From positions 806,001 through 870,000 of the forward strand of contig CAWDHQ010000002.1 in the NCBI GenBank assembly GCA_963802215.1: a stretch of 64,000 nt of DNA, read 5' to 3'. Numbering within the stretch: the first letter of the stretch is position 1; each line of letters begins with the position of its first letter. Below the pieces are notes generated by a model. That model saw only the letters and a program-made list of their open reading frames with translations, made no database searches and was not told where the DNA came from. Both the position numbers and the translations under genes were made by a program. This document shows positions 50,788-59,323 of the stretch, in pieces. Source of the DNA: SHZI01 sp963802215 (GTDB lineage: Bacteria > Pseudomonadota > Gammaproteobacteria > Steroidobacterales > GCA-2729495).

Positions 50788-51876
50788 CTAGGCCGCTGCC
50801 GACGCGAGCTGCCCTGCCGGCCAGAATGGCCGCCAGGCGCCGGCGGAGAAGTCGTAGGTCTTGCAGATCCGGACGCACTCCCGGTAGTAGCTCCACGTGA
50901 GCCGCACCGGCTTGATCTCCGGCAGCATTTCCATGAGCCGGCGCTGCGCCGCCTTCAGGTGGTAGCAGGGGATCGTGCCGTCCAGGTGGTGCACCGGGTG
51001 GGCCATGATCTGGTGGAGCAGGGACTCGAGCAGCGGCGGCAGCGTCAGGTGCCGGGTGGCGGTGGCCTGCGCGGCCTGCTTCAGCCACTCGCGCCGGTCA
51101 TCGAACCAGCGCAGGTCCGGCGCCGTGTGATGGAGGTAGATCACCAGGCCCACGGTCCAGATCCAGAGGACGAAGGGCAGGATGACCCCGAGGCCGACGA
51201 GCATCAGGGAGGACACGCCCGTCTGGCTGCCCATCCAGGCGAGGCCGCCGATCCAGGCCACGCCCACGACGGTCACCGCGGTGCAGTCGGCGACGAACTG
51301 CCAGCGCCGGGTCTTCAGGCGCGCGAGCCCGGGGAAGTAGAGGCGCTTCCACCAGATTTCGAGGAAGTAGTAGGGCGCCGGACCCGCGGCGCTGCGATAC
51401 AGGCGCTCCAGGGCGCGCCGCCACCGGGGCAGCTGGCGGTAGTCCTCGGGAGACTTGGGCTCCCAGACGAAGTCCCGGCCCCGCAGGTTGTTGAAGCCGT
51501 GGTGCACCACGTTGTGGCCCACGTGCCAGAGGGAGAAGGGCGTGAGCGACGGCAGGAAGGCGAGCCGCCCCACCAGGCTGTTCAGCCGGTCGCTGTCGGT
51601 GAGTGCGCCGTGGCAGGCGTCATGGCCGATCAGGAAGAGCCGGACGATGGCGACCCAGGTGAGCAGCGAGCCCACGATACGCAGGAGCATGCCGGGGCCG
51701 AAAACCACGAGTGCCTGGGCGATCGCCAGCAGCAGGACATCGCCGGCGAACAGGCTGAGGGCAGTGCCCGTCCTCCGCCGCCGGAAGGGCGCGAGGGCGT
51801 CCCGCAAGGCCGCGAGCCGTCGTGCTCCGCCGTTTTCCGCCACCGTGCCTGCCGGCTGCCCGTCTGTCGTCTTCAT
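50788..51876 (-). CDS. Membrane fatty-acid desaturase
   Basis: A 362-residue di-iron desaturase with the three His boxes HDACH (GHDACHGALTD), HNVVHH (WHVGHNVVHHGFNN) and HPVHH (HPVHHLDGTIP), and hydrophobic pairs between them. It introduces a double bond into an acyl chain or a related lipid. Third gene of the TetR-Rieske-desaturase unit, 71 nt after the Rieske stop. GAGGAG is 11 nt before ATG 51876. Acyl substrate unknown; the electron donor may be a partner ferredoxin not in this operon. Confidence 0.9.
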   Translation of the reverse strand: MKTTDGQPAGTVAENGGARRLAALRDALAPFRRRRTGTALSLFAGDVLLLAIAQALVVFGPGMLLRIVGSLLTWVAIVRLFLIGHDACHGALTDSDRLNSLVGRLAFLPSLTPFSLWHVGHNVVHHGFNNLRGRDFVWEPKSPEDYRQLPRWRRALERLYRSAAGPAPYYFLEIWWKRLYFPGLARLKTRRWQFVADCTAVTVVGVAWIGGLAWMGSQTGVSSLMLVGLGVILPFVLWIWTVGLVIYLHHTAPDLRWFDDRREWLKQAAQATATRHLTLPPLLESLLHQIMAHPVHHLDGTIPCYHLKAAQRRLMEMLPEIKPVRLTWSYYRECVRICKTYDFSAGAWRPFWPAGQLASAAA

Positions 51877-51947
51877 TTCCAGCTCTGCTCCTCGTTTACG
51901 GCGCCTTGCAGCGCAGTCTCACCTCCTAGTGTACCTTGCCCCGCTCC

Positions 51948-53069
51948 TTACTGGCCGGCACCGACCAGCGGGACCGGCTGGTAAACCCAGTTGGCGGGAT
52001 TCGCGCGGCGGCCCGGGCTCGGGATGACGCGGGGATCGCCGTTGCGGTCCAGTTCGTCGAGCCTGACCCGGTCGATCTGCCAGCCCTTCCCGCGCAGCTC
52101 CCGCATCAGCCGCCAGTAGGTCTGCATCAACAGGTCTTCCCGGTCCACGTTGATCACCGGCCACTCGGGCACGTCGGGTGCCCGCTTCGGGAAGTGGCCC
52201 TCGGCGATCGCCTTGTCCTGGTAGACGTTCCGGAGGTTCCGGTCCAGGTGGTCCTTGTCCTTGTCCGGCTCGAGCATGAAGTTCCGGAAGGCGATGAGGT
52301 AGAGCCTGGTGTTCTCCTCGTCGATGGGCGTGGACATGGAATAGAACACGTTGCAGAAGCCCTTGGCGATCTCCACCTTGCCGTAGAGCGTGAAGCCCGG
52401 GACATAGAAGGTCAGATAGGAATTGATCTCGGCGCGCTCCTGGCGCAGCTGCGCCCAGGAGCCGTCCCGCGGCGGCGGGCGCGACACGAGGTGCGTCCGG
52501 AAGCCGTTCTCGAGTTGTTCCACCGAATGTGCGGAGGGACGGCTCGGGTTTTCCTCGTTCAGCGGGATACCGTGCACGATGTGCAGGTGCACCTGGTCGA
52601 GATCCACCATCTTCATCCAGTGCACGTTGGCCTTCCACGTGTCGGTGAAGGTCACCTTGCGCCAGGCCGGGTCCGTGTTCTCCGGCATGTCGAAGAGCGG
52701 GTGTGCCTCTTCCGGGCAGTCGCCCAGGAAGACCCAGATGAGGCCGTGCCGCTCCTGGGTGGGGTAGCTGTCCACCTTCGCGGCCGCGGGGATGTCACCG
52801 GCCGGGTTGGCAGCCGACGGGATGTTCGTGCAGCGGCCCGCGGCGTCGAAGTGCCAGCCGTGGAAGGGACAGGACACCGTGCCGTCCTCCTGGCACTTGC
52901 CCTGGGAGAGGCTGGCGCCGCGGTGACAGCAGGTGTTGCTGAGGCAGTGCGCCTTGCCTTCCGGGTCGCGGAACAGCACGAAATCACGGCCGAGCATCTT
53001 CGTCTTCACGGGCTTGTCCGCGACGTTCTCGCTCCACTCGGCGATGTACCAGATGTTAGTCAGCAACAT
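51948..53069 (-). CDS. Rieske non-heme iron oxygenase, alpha subunit (third copy)
   Basis: A 373-residue oxygenase with Rieske ligands in NTCCHRGASL (C-x-H) and CPFHGWHF, and iron motif VDLDQVHLHIVHG (D-x2-H-x4-H). It opens NIWYIAEWSENV and differs from the other two copies in lacking the DPAHNEF sequence. Its start overlaps the tetR stop by 14 nt; GAGGAGGAAGCCCC precedes the ATG. With the adjacent desaturase it forms a TetR-controlled lipid-oxygenation-type unit; the substrate is unknown. Confidence 0.9.
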   Translation of the reverse strand: MLLTNIWYIAEWSENVADKPVKTKMLGRDFVLFRDPEGKAHCLSNTCCHRGASLSQGKCQEDGTVSCPFHGWHFDAAGRCTNIPSAANPAGDIPAAAKVDSYPTQERHGLIWVFLGDCPEEAHPLFDMPENTDPAWRKVTFTDTWKANVHWMKMVDLDQVHLHIVHGIPLNEENPSRPSAHSVEQLENGFRTHLVSRPPPRDGSWAQLRQERAEINSYLTFYVPGFTLYGKVEIAKGFCNVFYSMSTPIDEENTRLYLIAFRNFMLEPDKDKDHLDRNLRNVYQDKAIAEGHFPKRAPDVPEWPVINVDREDLLMQTYWRLMRELRGKGWQIDRVRLDELDRNGDPRVIPSPGRRANPANWVYQPVPLVGAGQ

Positions 53070-53748
53070 GGGGCTTCCTCCTCTTGATGGCCGCCGGGCG
53101 TGCCGGTGGCGCGGTTTGTTCGTCCGCCGCGCTGGCCCGCGCGGCCACTGCGGCGGCCTCCCGGTCCGGAAGGCCGAGCATGCGCAGCACCAGCTCGGCG
53201 AACTGGGTCTCCACGTCGGCGGGGGCCTGCCCCTGCAGGATGTCCTGGAGCAGCGGGTAGGCGGCGCCCCGGATCACCGAGGCGGCGACCCGGGCGTCGG
53301 CGATCCGGAAGCGTCCGCTCCGGGCGCCGGCACTGATCATGTTCACGAGGTCGTCCCCGTGCCGGGGCCGCGCCAGTTCCCGCATGGCGCCGGAGCGCAC
53401 CATCACCCAGGCCACCGCCGGGTCCCGCTTCGCCACCTGCAGGGTGTGCCTGACGTTCATCGCGATGGCCTCGGCCGGGTCGGCAATGCGGCTGAACACC
53501 TGCACCTTGTGGCGGATGTCCCGTTCGAAGAGGTCCGCCGCGATGGCCTCGACCAGCTGGTCCTTCGAGGCGAAGTGGTTATAGAAGGACGGCTGGGACA
53601 CGCCGGCTTCCCGCACGATCTCGAGGACGGTCGCGGCCTCCACGCCCTTGCGCGCCAGCACGCGGCGGCCGCCATCGAGCAGGGCCCGGCGGGTGCGCTC
53701 CCAGCGCGGGTCATCCCTGGCAGCCAATGCTCTCTGGGCGTTTGCCAT
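53056..53748 (-). CDS. TetR-family transcription regulator
   Basis: A 230-residue regulator: the N-terminal helix-turn-helix reads VLEIVREAGVSQPSFYNHFASKDQLVEAIA (shown here in part; helix 3 is SQPSFYNHF). The C-terminal ligand domain is TetR_C-like. It is the first gene of an operon with the Rieske oxygenase (14-nt overlap) and desaturase, so it probably represses that operon and itself. A 25-bp perfect palindrome directly upstream overlaps its promoter. The inducer is likely the oxygenase or desaturase substrate. Confidence 0.93.
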   Translation of the reverse strand: MANAQRALAARDDPRWERTRRALLDGGRRVLARKGVEAATVLEIVREAGVSQPSFYNHFASKDQLVEAIAADLFERDIRHKVQVFSRIADPAEAIAMNVRHTLQVAKRDPAVAWVMVRSGAMRELARPRHGDDLVNMISAGARSGRFRIADARVAASVIRGAAYPLLQDILQGQAPADVETQFAELVLRMLGLPDREAAAVAARASAADEQTAPPARPAAIKRRKPHVAD

Positions 53749-53755
53749 CGTGGAG

Positions 53756-53786
53756 ACTGTTTAGCACTGTGCTAAACAGTGGTCAA
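53756..53786 (-). promoter_or_regulatory. TetR operator overlapping its own promoter
   Basis: ACTGTTTAGCAC and its exact complement GTGCTAAACAGT flank one central T at 53756-53780. On the minus strand, -35 TTGACC (53781-53786) and -10 TAAACA (53758-53763) are separated by 17 nt, so the palindrome covers the spacer and -10. The expected start point lies a few nt before the ATG at 53748, giving an almost leaderless message. Confidence 0.85.
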
Positions 53787-53799
53787 CCGGGGCGTCGGC

Positions 53800-54246
53800 C
53801 TACCGGCGCCAGTAGCGTTCCATTTCCAGGAACGTAAACGATGCCGACCAGGTGATGAGCACGAAGCCGGTCAGCGCCATCGTGCCGCCGATGAAGCGGA
53901 TCGGGCCCACCGGTGCCAGGTCGCCGAAGCCCACGGTTGTGTAAGTGATGGCGGCGAGGTAGACGGCGTCGAGGAGGCTGGTCGCCGGACTACCGAGGAC
54001 ACTGCCGGTGTTGGCAAACTTCAGTGCGCCCCAGATGGCCAGGCCGAAGATCCAGATCTCGGTGATGTGCAGCGTCAGCACGCCGAAGATCCCGTAGAGC
54101 ACCTTGCGCCGCGGATGCTGTTCCCGGCGCTTTGCGAGCCACTGGGACAGCAGGTTCAGTCCCTCGTAGTGCACCAGCACTGCCGCGCTCACGGCGAGCA
54201 CGGTGACGAAGACGACGATCAGGTTCGCTGTCCAGTCCTGGTACAT
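53800..54246 (-). CDS. Two-transmembrane potassium-channel-like protein
   Basis: A 148-residue ion-channel protein: helix 1, an amphipathic linker, pore helix, selectivity filter TTVGFGDL (near residues 104-111) and an outer helix, Pfam Ion_trans_2 type. GFGD is the K+-selective variant. A third hydrophobic segment near the N-terminus (about 9-25) may be an extra helix. ATG 54246 lies 2 nt after the UbiA-like stop, so the genes are coupled. The much longer antisense frame around it is a shadow. Confidence 0.88.
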   Translation of the reverse strand: MYQDWTANLIVVFVTVLAVSAAVLVHYEGLNLLSQWLAKRREQHPRRKVLYGIFGVLTLHITEIWIFGLAIWGALKFANTGSVLGSPATSLLDAVYLAAITYTTVGFGDLAPVGPIRFIGGTMALTGFVLITWSASFTFLEMERYWRR

Positions 54247-54248
54247 GG

Positions 54249-55166
54249 TCACGGGCTCCCGGCGGCCGAAAGGATAACCGCCGCCAGCAGCCACAGCGAG
54301 CCAACGGCATGGATGGCGAGCGTCAGCCGGATTCCCCGCGCCAGTTGCGACCGGGAGCCGGCCAGCAACCAGCTGGCGTACAGGCCGGCCACCAGCAGCA
54401 CTGCCGGCAGCAGGACACTCCATCCCGGGAGGAGCCCGCGTTCTGCCGCCACGGCCAGCGCGGCGAAACCAGCCACCTGGACCAGGCCGTGCAGCAGCGG
54501 TGTGCGGGCACCCAGGCGCACGGCCAGGGTCCGCTTGCCGGTGACGGCGTCGGACGGCGCGTCGGGGATCTCGTTGGCGAGGATGATGGCGGCAACCCAG
54601 CTGCTGACCGGGATGGCCAGCAGAACCGCCTGCGCCTCCAGCGACCCCGACTGCAGCCAGGCAGCGCCGGTGACCGGCAGGATTCCGAAGGCGATCGCGA
54701 TGGCCGCCTCGCCCAGGCCCCGGCCCGAGAGCCTGATGCCCGGCAGTGAATAGGCGAGGCCCAGCAGGCCGCCTGCGACGCCAAAGGCCAGCACGCCGGG
54801 GCCTGCCCGCAGGGCCAGGGCCGCGCCGGCACCAGCCGCGAGCAGCGCGAGGATTTCCGCGAGGCGACGCATCTCCGGGAGCCCGACCAGCCCGTCCTGG
54901 ATCAGGCGGGAGCCGCCCGTGAAGGGCGCGATGCGGGTCGTGTTGGCGCGGTCGGTGCCCAGTACCTCGTCGGTGACGTCGTTGTAGACGTTGCTGGCCG
55001 CGTGGACCAGCAGGGTTGCCAGCACGGCGAGGAGCAGGGCGGGCAGGTCGAGGTGGCCGGCGATCTGCGAGCCCCAGGCGCTCCCGATCAGGACGGGCAG
55101 GAGGGACGCCGCCAGGAACCGCGGCCGGGTGGCACCGAAGGCGAGTCCTGGTCCTGGCAGGTGCAT
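54249..55166 (-). CDS. UbiA-superfamily prenyltransferase, MenA-like
   Basis: A 305-residue, nine-helix enzyme. First Asp motif NVYNDVTDEVLGTDRAN (N-x3-D-x3-D region), second DAPSDAVTGKRTLAVRLG. The opening GATRPRFLAASLLPVLIG is typical of 1,4-dihydroxy-2-naphthoate octaprenyltransferase (MenA), which makes demethylmenaquinone, but other prenyl acceptors are possible. I start at ATG 55166, before that opening; ATG 55208 is possible. No other menaquinone gene is nearby. Confidence 0.8.
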   Translation of the reverse strand: MHLPGPGLAFGATRPRFLAASLLPVLIGSAWGSQIAGHLDLPALLLAVLATLLVHAASNVYNDVTDEVLGTDRANTTRIAPFTGGSRLIQDGLVGLPEMRRLAEILALLAAGAGAALALRAGPGVLAFGVAGGLLGLAYSLPGIRLSGRGLGEAAIAIAFGILPVTGAAWLQSGSLEAQAVLLAIPVSSWVAAIILANEIPDAPSDAVTGKRTLAVRLGARTPLLHGLVQVAGFAALAVAAERGLLPGWSVLLPAVLLVAGLYASWLLAGSRSQLARGIRLTLAIHAVGSLWLLAAVILSAAGSP

Positions 55167-55293
55167 CTGAAATATCCGAGGTAGCGAAGAGGGTGTGTAC
55201 TGCAGCATAATCGCCCCAATCGGGGATCCGGGTTGGGCAGCGGGAGTTGCTGCCCGGATCATCGTCAATGACAAGCACTCAAGGAATCAAACC

Positions 55294-56460
55294 ATGAAAT
55301 CCAGATCGTTAAAGCTCGGCATTGCCCTGGCTGCTGCCGGGCTGTGCCTGCAGCCCCTGACCGCCACCGCCGAGCAGGGCGACTGGCTCCTGCGCGGCGG
55401 CGTCGGTGTCCTCGATCCCAAGAGCGACAACCTGACGCTGTCGCCCGAAGCCGAAGTGAACGTCGACACGGCGACGAGCTTCACGCTGGAAGGCACCTAC
55501 ATGTTCGCGGACCGGTGGGGTGTCGAGCTCTTCGTCCCGTATCCGTTCAATCACGACGTGGACATTGATGGCGCCGAGGGCGCCGGCAACATTGCCGAGA
55601 TCGACCAGCTGCCGCCGATCCTCAGCCTCCAGTATCACTTCAATCCGGACGGCAAGTTCCGCCCGTACATCGGCGCGGGCATCAACTACACCACGTTCTT
55701 CAGCGAGGACACCAAGGGCGCGTTGTCCGATACCAGCCTCGAACTGGACGACTCCTGGGGTGCCGCCGGCCAGATCGGTGCCGACGTCAGCCTGAACGAG
55801 AACTGGTTCCTCAACCTCGTGGTGCGCTACGTCGACATGGACAGCGAAGCGGAGATCACCGACTCCGTTGGAACCGACTCGCTCGGCGACGTCGAGATCG
55901 ACCCGTTCATCTACCAGGCCCAGGTGGGTTACCGCTTCGGCAAGCCGGCCCCGGTGGCCGTTGCGGCCCCGGTGGCTGCAGTCGTTGCAGCACCGCCCCC
56001 GCCGCCGCCCCCGCCGCCGGCTGATTCGGATGGCGACGGCGTCATCGACGAGAAGGACCAGTGCCCCGACACGCCGAAGGGCGAACGGGTCGGCCCGCAG
56101 GGTTGCTCCTGCGACATCACGCGGCAGCTGCAGTTCGCGTTCAACTCAGCGGAGTTGACCGAGGCCGACAAGGGGATCCTGAACGAGGTGGTGGAGAACA
56201 TGACCCGCCTGAAGTTCGTCTCCGGCACGGTGGTCGGCCACACGGACAGCACCGGTCCCGAGGCCTTCAACCAGACCCTGTCCGAGCGCCGGGCGGCCAG
56301 CGTGGTGACTTACCTGGAATCCCGGGGCATTTCCGCGGGCCGGCTGAAGGCCTCCGGCGCGGGCGAGAGCCAGCCGATCGCCGACAACGGGACGAGGGAA
56401 GGTCGCGCCCTGAACCGCCGCGTGGTTCTGACGCGCACGGACTGCGACGCGCCGAACTGA
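55294..56460 (+). CDS. OmpW-like barrel fused to OmpA C-terminal domain
   Basis: A 388-residue outer-membrane protein: signal peptide ends TATAE, an eight-strand OmpW-like barrel (about 28-220), a Pro-rich hinge (nine consecutive Pro), a calcium-binding TSP3-like loop (DSDGDGVIDEKDQCPDTPKG), then an OmpA domain (FNSAELTEADK, GHTDSTGP, LSERRAASV, LNRRVVL) that binds peptidoglycan. The combination anchors an OmpW-type barrel to the wall. AAGGA precedes ATG 55294 and CATAAT at 55206 is a likely -10. A terminator follows. Confidence 0.9.
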   Translation: MKSRSLKLGIALAAAGLCLQPLTATAEQGDWLLRGGVGVLDPKSDNLTLSPEAEVNVDTATSFTLEGTYMFADRWGVELFVPYPFNHDVDIDGAEGAGNIAEIDQLPPILSLQYHFNPDGKFRPYIGAGINYTTFFSEDTKGALSDTSLELDDSWGAAGQIGADVSLNENWFLNLVVRYVDMDSEAEITDSVGTDSLGDVEIDPFIYQAQVGYRFGKPAPVAVAAPVAAVVAAPPPPPPPPPADSDGDGVIDEKDQCPDTPKGERVGPQGCSCDITRQLQFAFNSAELTEADKGILNEVVENMTRLKFVSGTVVGHTDSTGPEAFNQTLSERRAASVVTYLESRGISAGRLKASGAGESQPIADNGTREGRALNRRVVLTRTDCDAPN

Positions 56461-56498
56461 ACGGCACGCAGACCAAGACCTGACTAGCGAAGACCAGG

Positions 56499-56532
56499 GG
56501 CCCCGGTCGCCAGCAAGCGATCGGGGCCTTTT
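56499..56532 (+). terminator. Intrinsic terminator after the OmpA-type gene
   Basis: GGCCCCGGTCGC at 56499-56510 pairs with GCGATCGGGGCC at 56517-56528 (one G-T pair) around a CAGCAA loop, followed by TTTT. Confidence 0.85.
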
Positions 56533-56613
56533 CGCTTATAGTGGCTTTCCCTGGCAGGACCGGCCGACCGGTTCATGACAGAACCAAATAAATACAAGCA
56601 TCGGGGTACGACC

Positions 56614-58347
56614 ATGCAGCGCCAATCAACACCCGTTACCGCGAAGAAACTGGCAGGCATCCTGGCGCTTGGCACCCTGCTGGCAGCCTGCGGTCCCACG
56701 GAGCCCCCGGCGCCCACGACACCGCCGGCCACCGGAACGGCGGCCCCCGCAACGGCGCCGGCCGCACCGGAGCCAACCGCCACCGATGCGGTGGAGGCCA
56801 GCCTTGCGCTGACACCCGAAGCTCTCGAGGCGCTGCTGGCGCCCATTGCCCTCTACCCCGACCCGGTGCTGGCCCAGGTGCTCACCGCGTCGACCAATCC
56901 CCAGATGGTCCTGGACGCCGGCAACTGGCTCATCCAGAACCCGGACCTCAAGGGCCGTGCCCTGGACGAGGCCGCCGAGCCGCTCGGCTTCAGTCCCTCC
57001 ATGCGCGCGCTCCTCCAGTTCCCCGAAGTGGTGGACATGATGTGCATGAAGCTCGACTGGACCACCCAGCTGGGCGAGGCCTTCAACGCCGACCAGGCCG
57101 GCGTGCTCGATGCCGTCCAGCGGCTGCGCAGGCAGTCGGCGGACGTGGGCAACCTGGCCAGCTCCGACCAGCTGAAGGTCGAGACGGAGGAGCAGGACGG
57201 CAAGGAGGTCATCACCGTCGCGCCGGCCGACCCCAAGGTCGTCTACGTGCCCCAGTACGATCCCGTGGCGGTCTACGCGCCGCCGCCCGCCACGATTCCG
57301 CCACCGACCACGACCACCACGACGACGGTGGTGGAGGACAAGACGGGCTACAGCGGCGGCCAGATGGTCGCCACGGGATTGCTGTCCTTCGGGGCCGGCC
57401 TGCTCGTCGCCGAGGTCTTCGACGACGATGACGACTATGACAACTACTACCCGAACTACGGCTACGGCGGGGTCTACTACGGCGGGCGGCCTTATTATCC
57501 GCCTCCCCCCGGGGCTTACCGCCCGCCCTACGGCGGGGCCTACCGGCCCGCCAACGGCTACAACCGGCCGCCCAACTACCAGAACGGCTTCAACAACAAC
57601 ACGATCATCGTGAACAACCAGGGCAACGATTACTGGAACAGCTACGGCAATCGCCAGGGTGCTGACGGCAAGCGGCCCGGCCAGCCGAAGAGCCCCATCT
57701 CGACCGCGCGCCCGGACCGGCCCGAGTTGCAGTCGCTGAACCAGCAGCAGCGCACGCGACAGGCGGAGGCGAAAGCCCAGCCGCGATCGGCGGCGAGCGA
57801 CAGGAGCGCAGGGTGGCAGGGGCAGAGCAGCTATGCCGGTGCCAAGACCGGGGACCGCGGGCAGCAGACGGCCCGGGCCGGAACGGCCGACCGTTCCGCG
57901 GCCAGGCCGTCGACCGGCAAGGTCCAGGGCAGCTACGCCGGCGCCACACCGGAAGGCAAGGCCGCCAGGGAGAAGATGGTGGCTGGCAGGCCGGAGGCAC
58001 CCGGCATGGGCGCCAGCGGCACCCGTGCCCAGACAGCGCAGGCCAAGGGCAAGACCGACCGCGGCTACGGTGACAGCAGTCGTCAGGCCAGATCGTCCGC
58101 CCAGCAGCAGCCACAGCAACAGAAGGCGCGACAGCCCCAGCAGAAGCAGGCCAGCCGGCAGCCGCAGCAGGCGCAGAAGCCTGCCACGAGCCGGAGCAGC
58201 GGTTCCGGTGGCGGCGGCTTCGGCGGCGCGACCAAGGGCAGCAGCGACCGGGCTGCCAGCCAGCGCGGCCGCCAGAGCATGCCCCAGGGGGCCCGCTCGA
58301 AGGGTAGTGGCACGAGCCGCGGTGGCTCTGGCAAGAGCCGGCGCTAG
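56614..58347 (+). CDS. DUF3300 lipoprotein
   Basis: A 577-residue envelope protein: lipobox LLAAC near residue 26, a Pro/Ala/Thr linker, the DUF3300 domain (about 70-200, with LLAPIALYPDPVLAQVLTAST), a Gly-rich hydrophobic segment, an Asp/Tyr-rich stretch, then a low-complexity Gln/Arg/Ser tail of about 200 residues. It pairs with the DUF2950 lipoprotein 12 nt downstream, a common two-gene arrangement of unknown function. ATG 56614 is preceded by TCGGGGTACGACC. Confidence 0.9.
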   Translation: MQRQSTPVTAKKLAGILALGTLLAACGPTEPPAPTTPPATGTAAPATAPAAPEPTATDAVEASLALTPEALEALLAPIALYPDPVLAQVLTASTNPQMVLDAGNWLIQNPDLKGRALDEAAEPLGFSPSMRALLQFPEVVDMMCMKLDWTTQLGEAFNADQAGVLDAVQRLRRQSADVGNLASSDQLKVETEEQDGKEVITVAPADPKVVYVPQYDPVAVYAPPPATIPPPTTTTTTTVVEDKTGYSGGQMVATGLLSFGAGLLVAEVFDDDDDYDNYYPNYGYGGVYYGGRPYYPPPPGAYRPPYGGAYRPANGYNRPPNYQNGFNNNTIIVNNQGNDYWNSYGNRQGADGKRPGQPKSPISTARPDRPELQSLNQQQRTRQAEAKAQPRSAASDRSAGWQGQSSYAGAKTGDRGQQTARAGTADRSAARPSTGKVQGSYAGATPEGKAAREKMVAGRPEAPGMGASGTRAQTAQAKGKTDRGYGDSSRQARSSAQQQPQQQKARQPQQKQASRQPQQAQKPATSRSSGSGGGGFGGATKGSSDRAASQRGRQSMPQGARSKGSGTSRGGSGKSRR

Positions 58348-58359
58348 GAGGAATCCAAC

Positions 58360-59307
58360 ATGAACGCATCGAGCTTCATCCGGACCGCGGGCATCGTGGT
58401 CGCGATGCTGGTGACAGCCCTGGCAACGGGCTGTGCCCCCAAGCCCGAAGCCCACACCTCGTTCGCAACGGCAGAAGAAGCCGTCGCGGCACTGGTCGCC
58501 GCCCTCGAGAATGACGACCTGGCCGCTATCGGCAAGATCCTGGGTCCGGGCTCGGACGAGGTCATTTCCTCGGGCGATCCGGTGGCCGACAAGGCGGATC
58601 GCGACGCATTCGTCGTGTCCTACCGCGAGAAGCACGAGCTGGTGGCCGATGGCGACGGCAAGCGCATCCTCCAGGTCGGAGCGGCGGACTGGCCCTCGCC
58701 GGTACCGGTGGTCCAGCGCGACGGCCGCTGGTACCTGGACGGGGCCGAGGGCGCCGACGAAGTCATCTACCGCCGCGTCGGCGAGAACGAGCTGGGCGCC
58801 ATCGCCGTCGCCCGGGGTTTCTGGGAGGCCCAGTTCGATTACGCGGCGGAAGCCCGCGACGGCAATCCGGCCGGCGTGTATGCCCAGAAGCTGCTCAGCG
58901 ATCCCGACCGGCAGAACGGGCTGTACTGGCCCACGGCTGAGGGCGAGCCGCCGAGCCCCGCGGGACCATTCGTCGCCGCCGCCAGCGCCGAAGGCTACCG
59001 GGCGGGCGCGGAGGGACAGCGCGTTCCCTACCACGGCTATTACTACCGGTCCCTCTATGGCCAGGGTCCGTCGGCCAATGGCGGGGCCAGGAACTACTTC
59101 ACCGACGGCCTCCTCACGGACGGCTTTGCCCTCATCGCGTGGCCCGCCGACTACGGCGCCAGCGGCGTGATGACTTTCATGGTCAACCAGGATGGCGTCG
59201 TGTTCGAGAAGGACCTGGGCGACGACACCGCCGCCATCGTCGAGAAGATCCAGGACTTCGATCCCGACGACACCTGGCAGCCTCTCGCGGACGTACCTGG
59301 CGCCTGA
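58360..59307 (+). CDS. DUF2950 lipoprotein
   Basis: A 315-residue lipoprotein (lipobox ATGC near residue 25). The mature part matches DUF2950: a first helical half (FATAEEAVAALVAALENDD, GGD/SGDP) and a C-terminal half with PYHGYYYRSLYGQG and GLLTDGFALIAWPADYG. It is coupled to the DUF3300 gene (12 nt spacing, GGAGGAATCC upstream of ATG). Function unknown; the pair is probably periplasmic. Confidence 0.92.
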   Translation: MNASSFIRTAGIVVAMLVTALATGCAPKPEAHTSFATAEEAVAALVAALENDDLAAIGKILGPGSDEVISSGDPVADKADRDAFVVSYREKHELVADGDGKRILQVGAADWPSPVPVVQRDGRWYLDGAEGADEVIYRRVGENELGAIAVARGFWEAQFDYAAEARDGNPAGVYAQKLLSDPDRQNGLYWPTAEGEPPSPAGPFVAAASAEGYRAGAEGQRVPYHGYYYRSLYGQGPSANGGARNYFTDGLLTDGFALIAWPADYGASGVMTFMVNQDGVVFEKDLGDDTAAIVEKIQDFDPDDTWQPLADVPGA

Positions 59308-59323
59308 AACCTAAGCCACGGCC

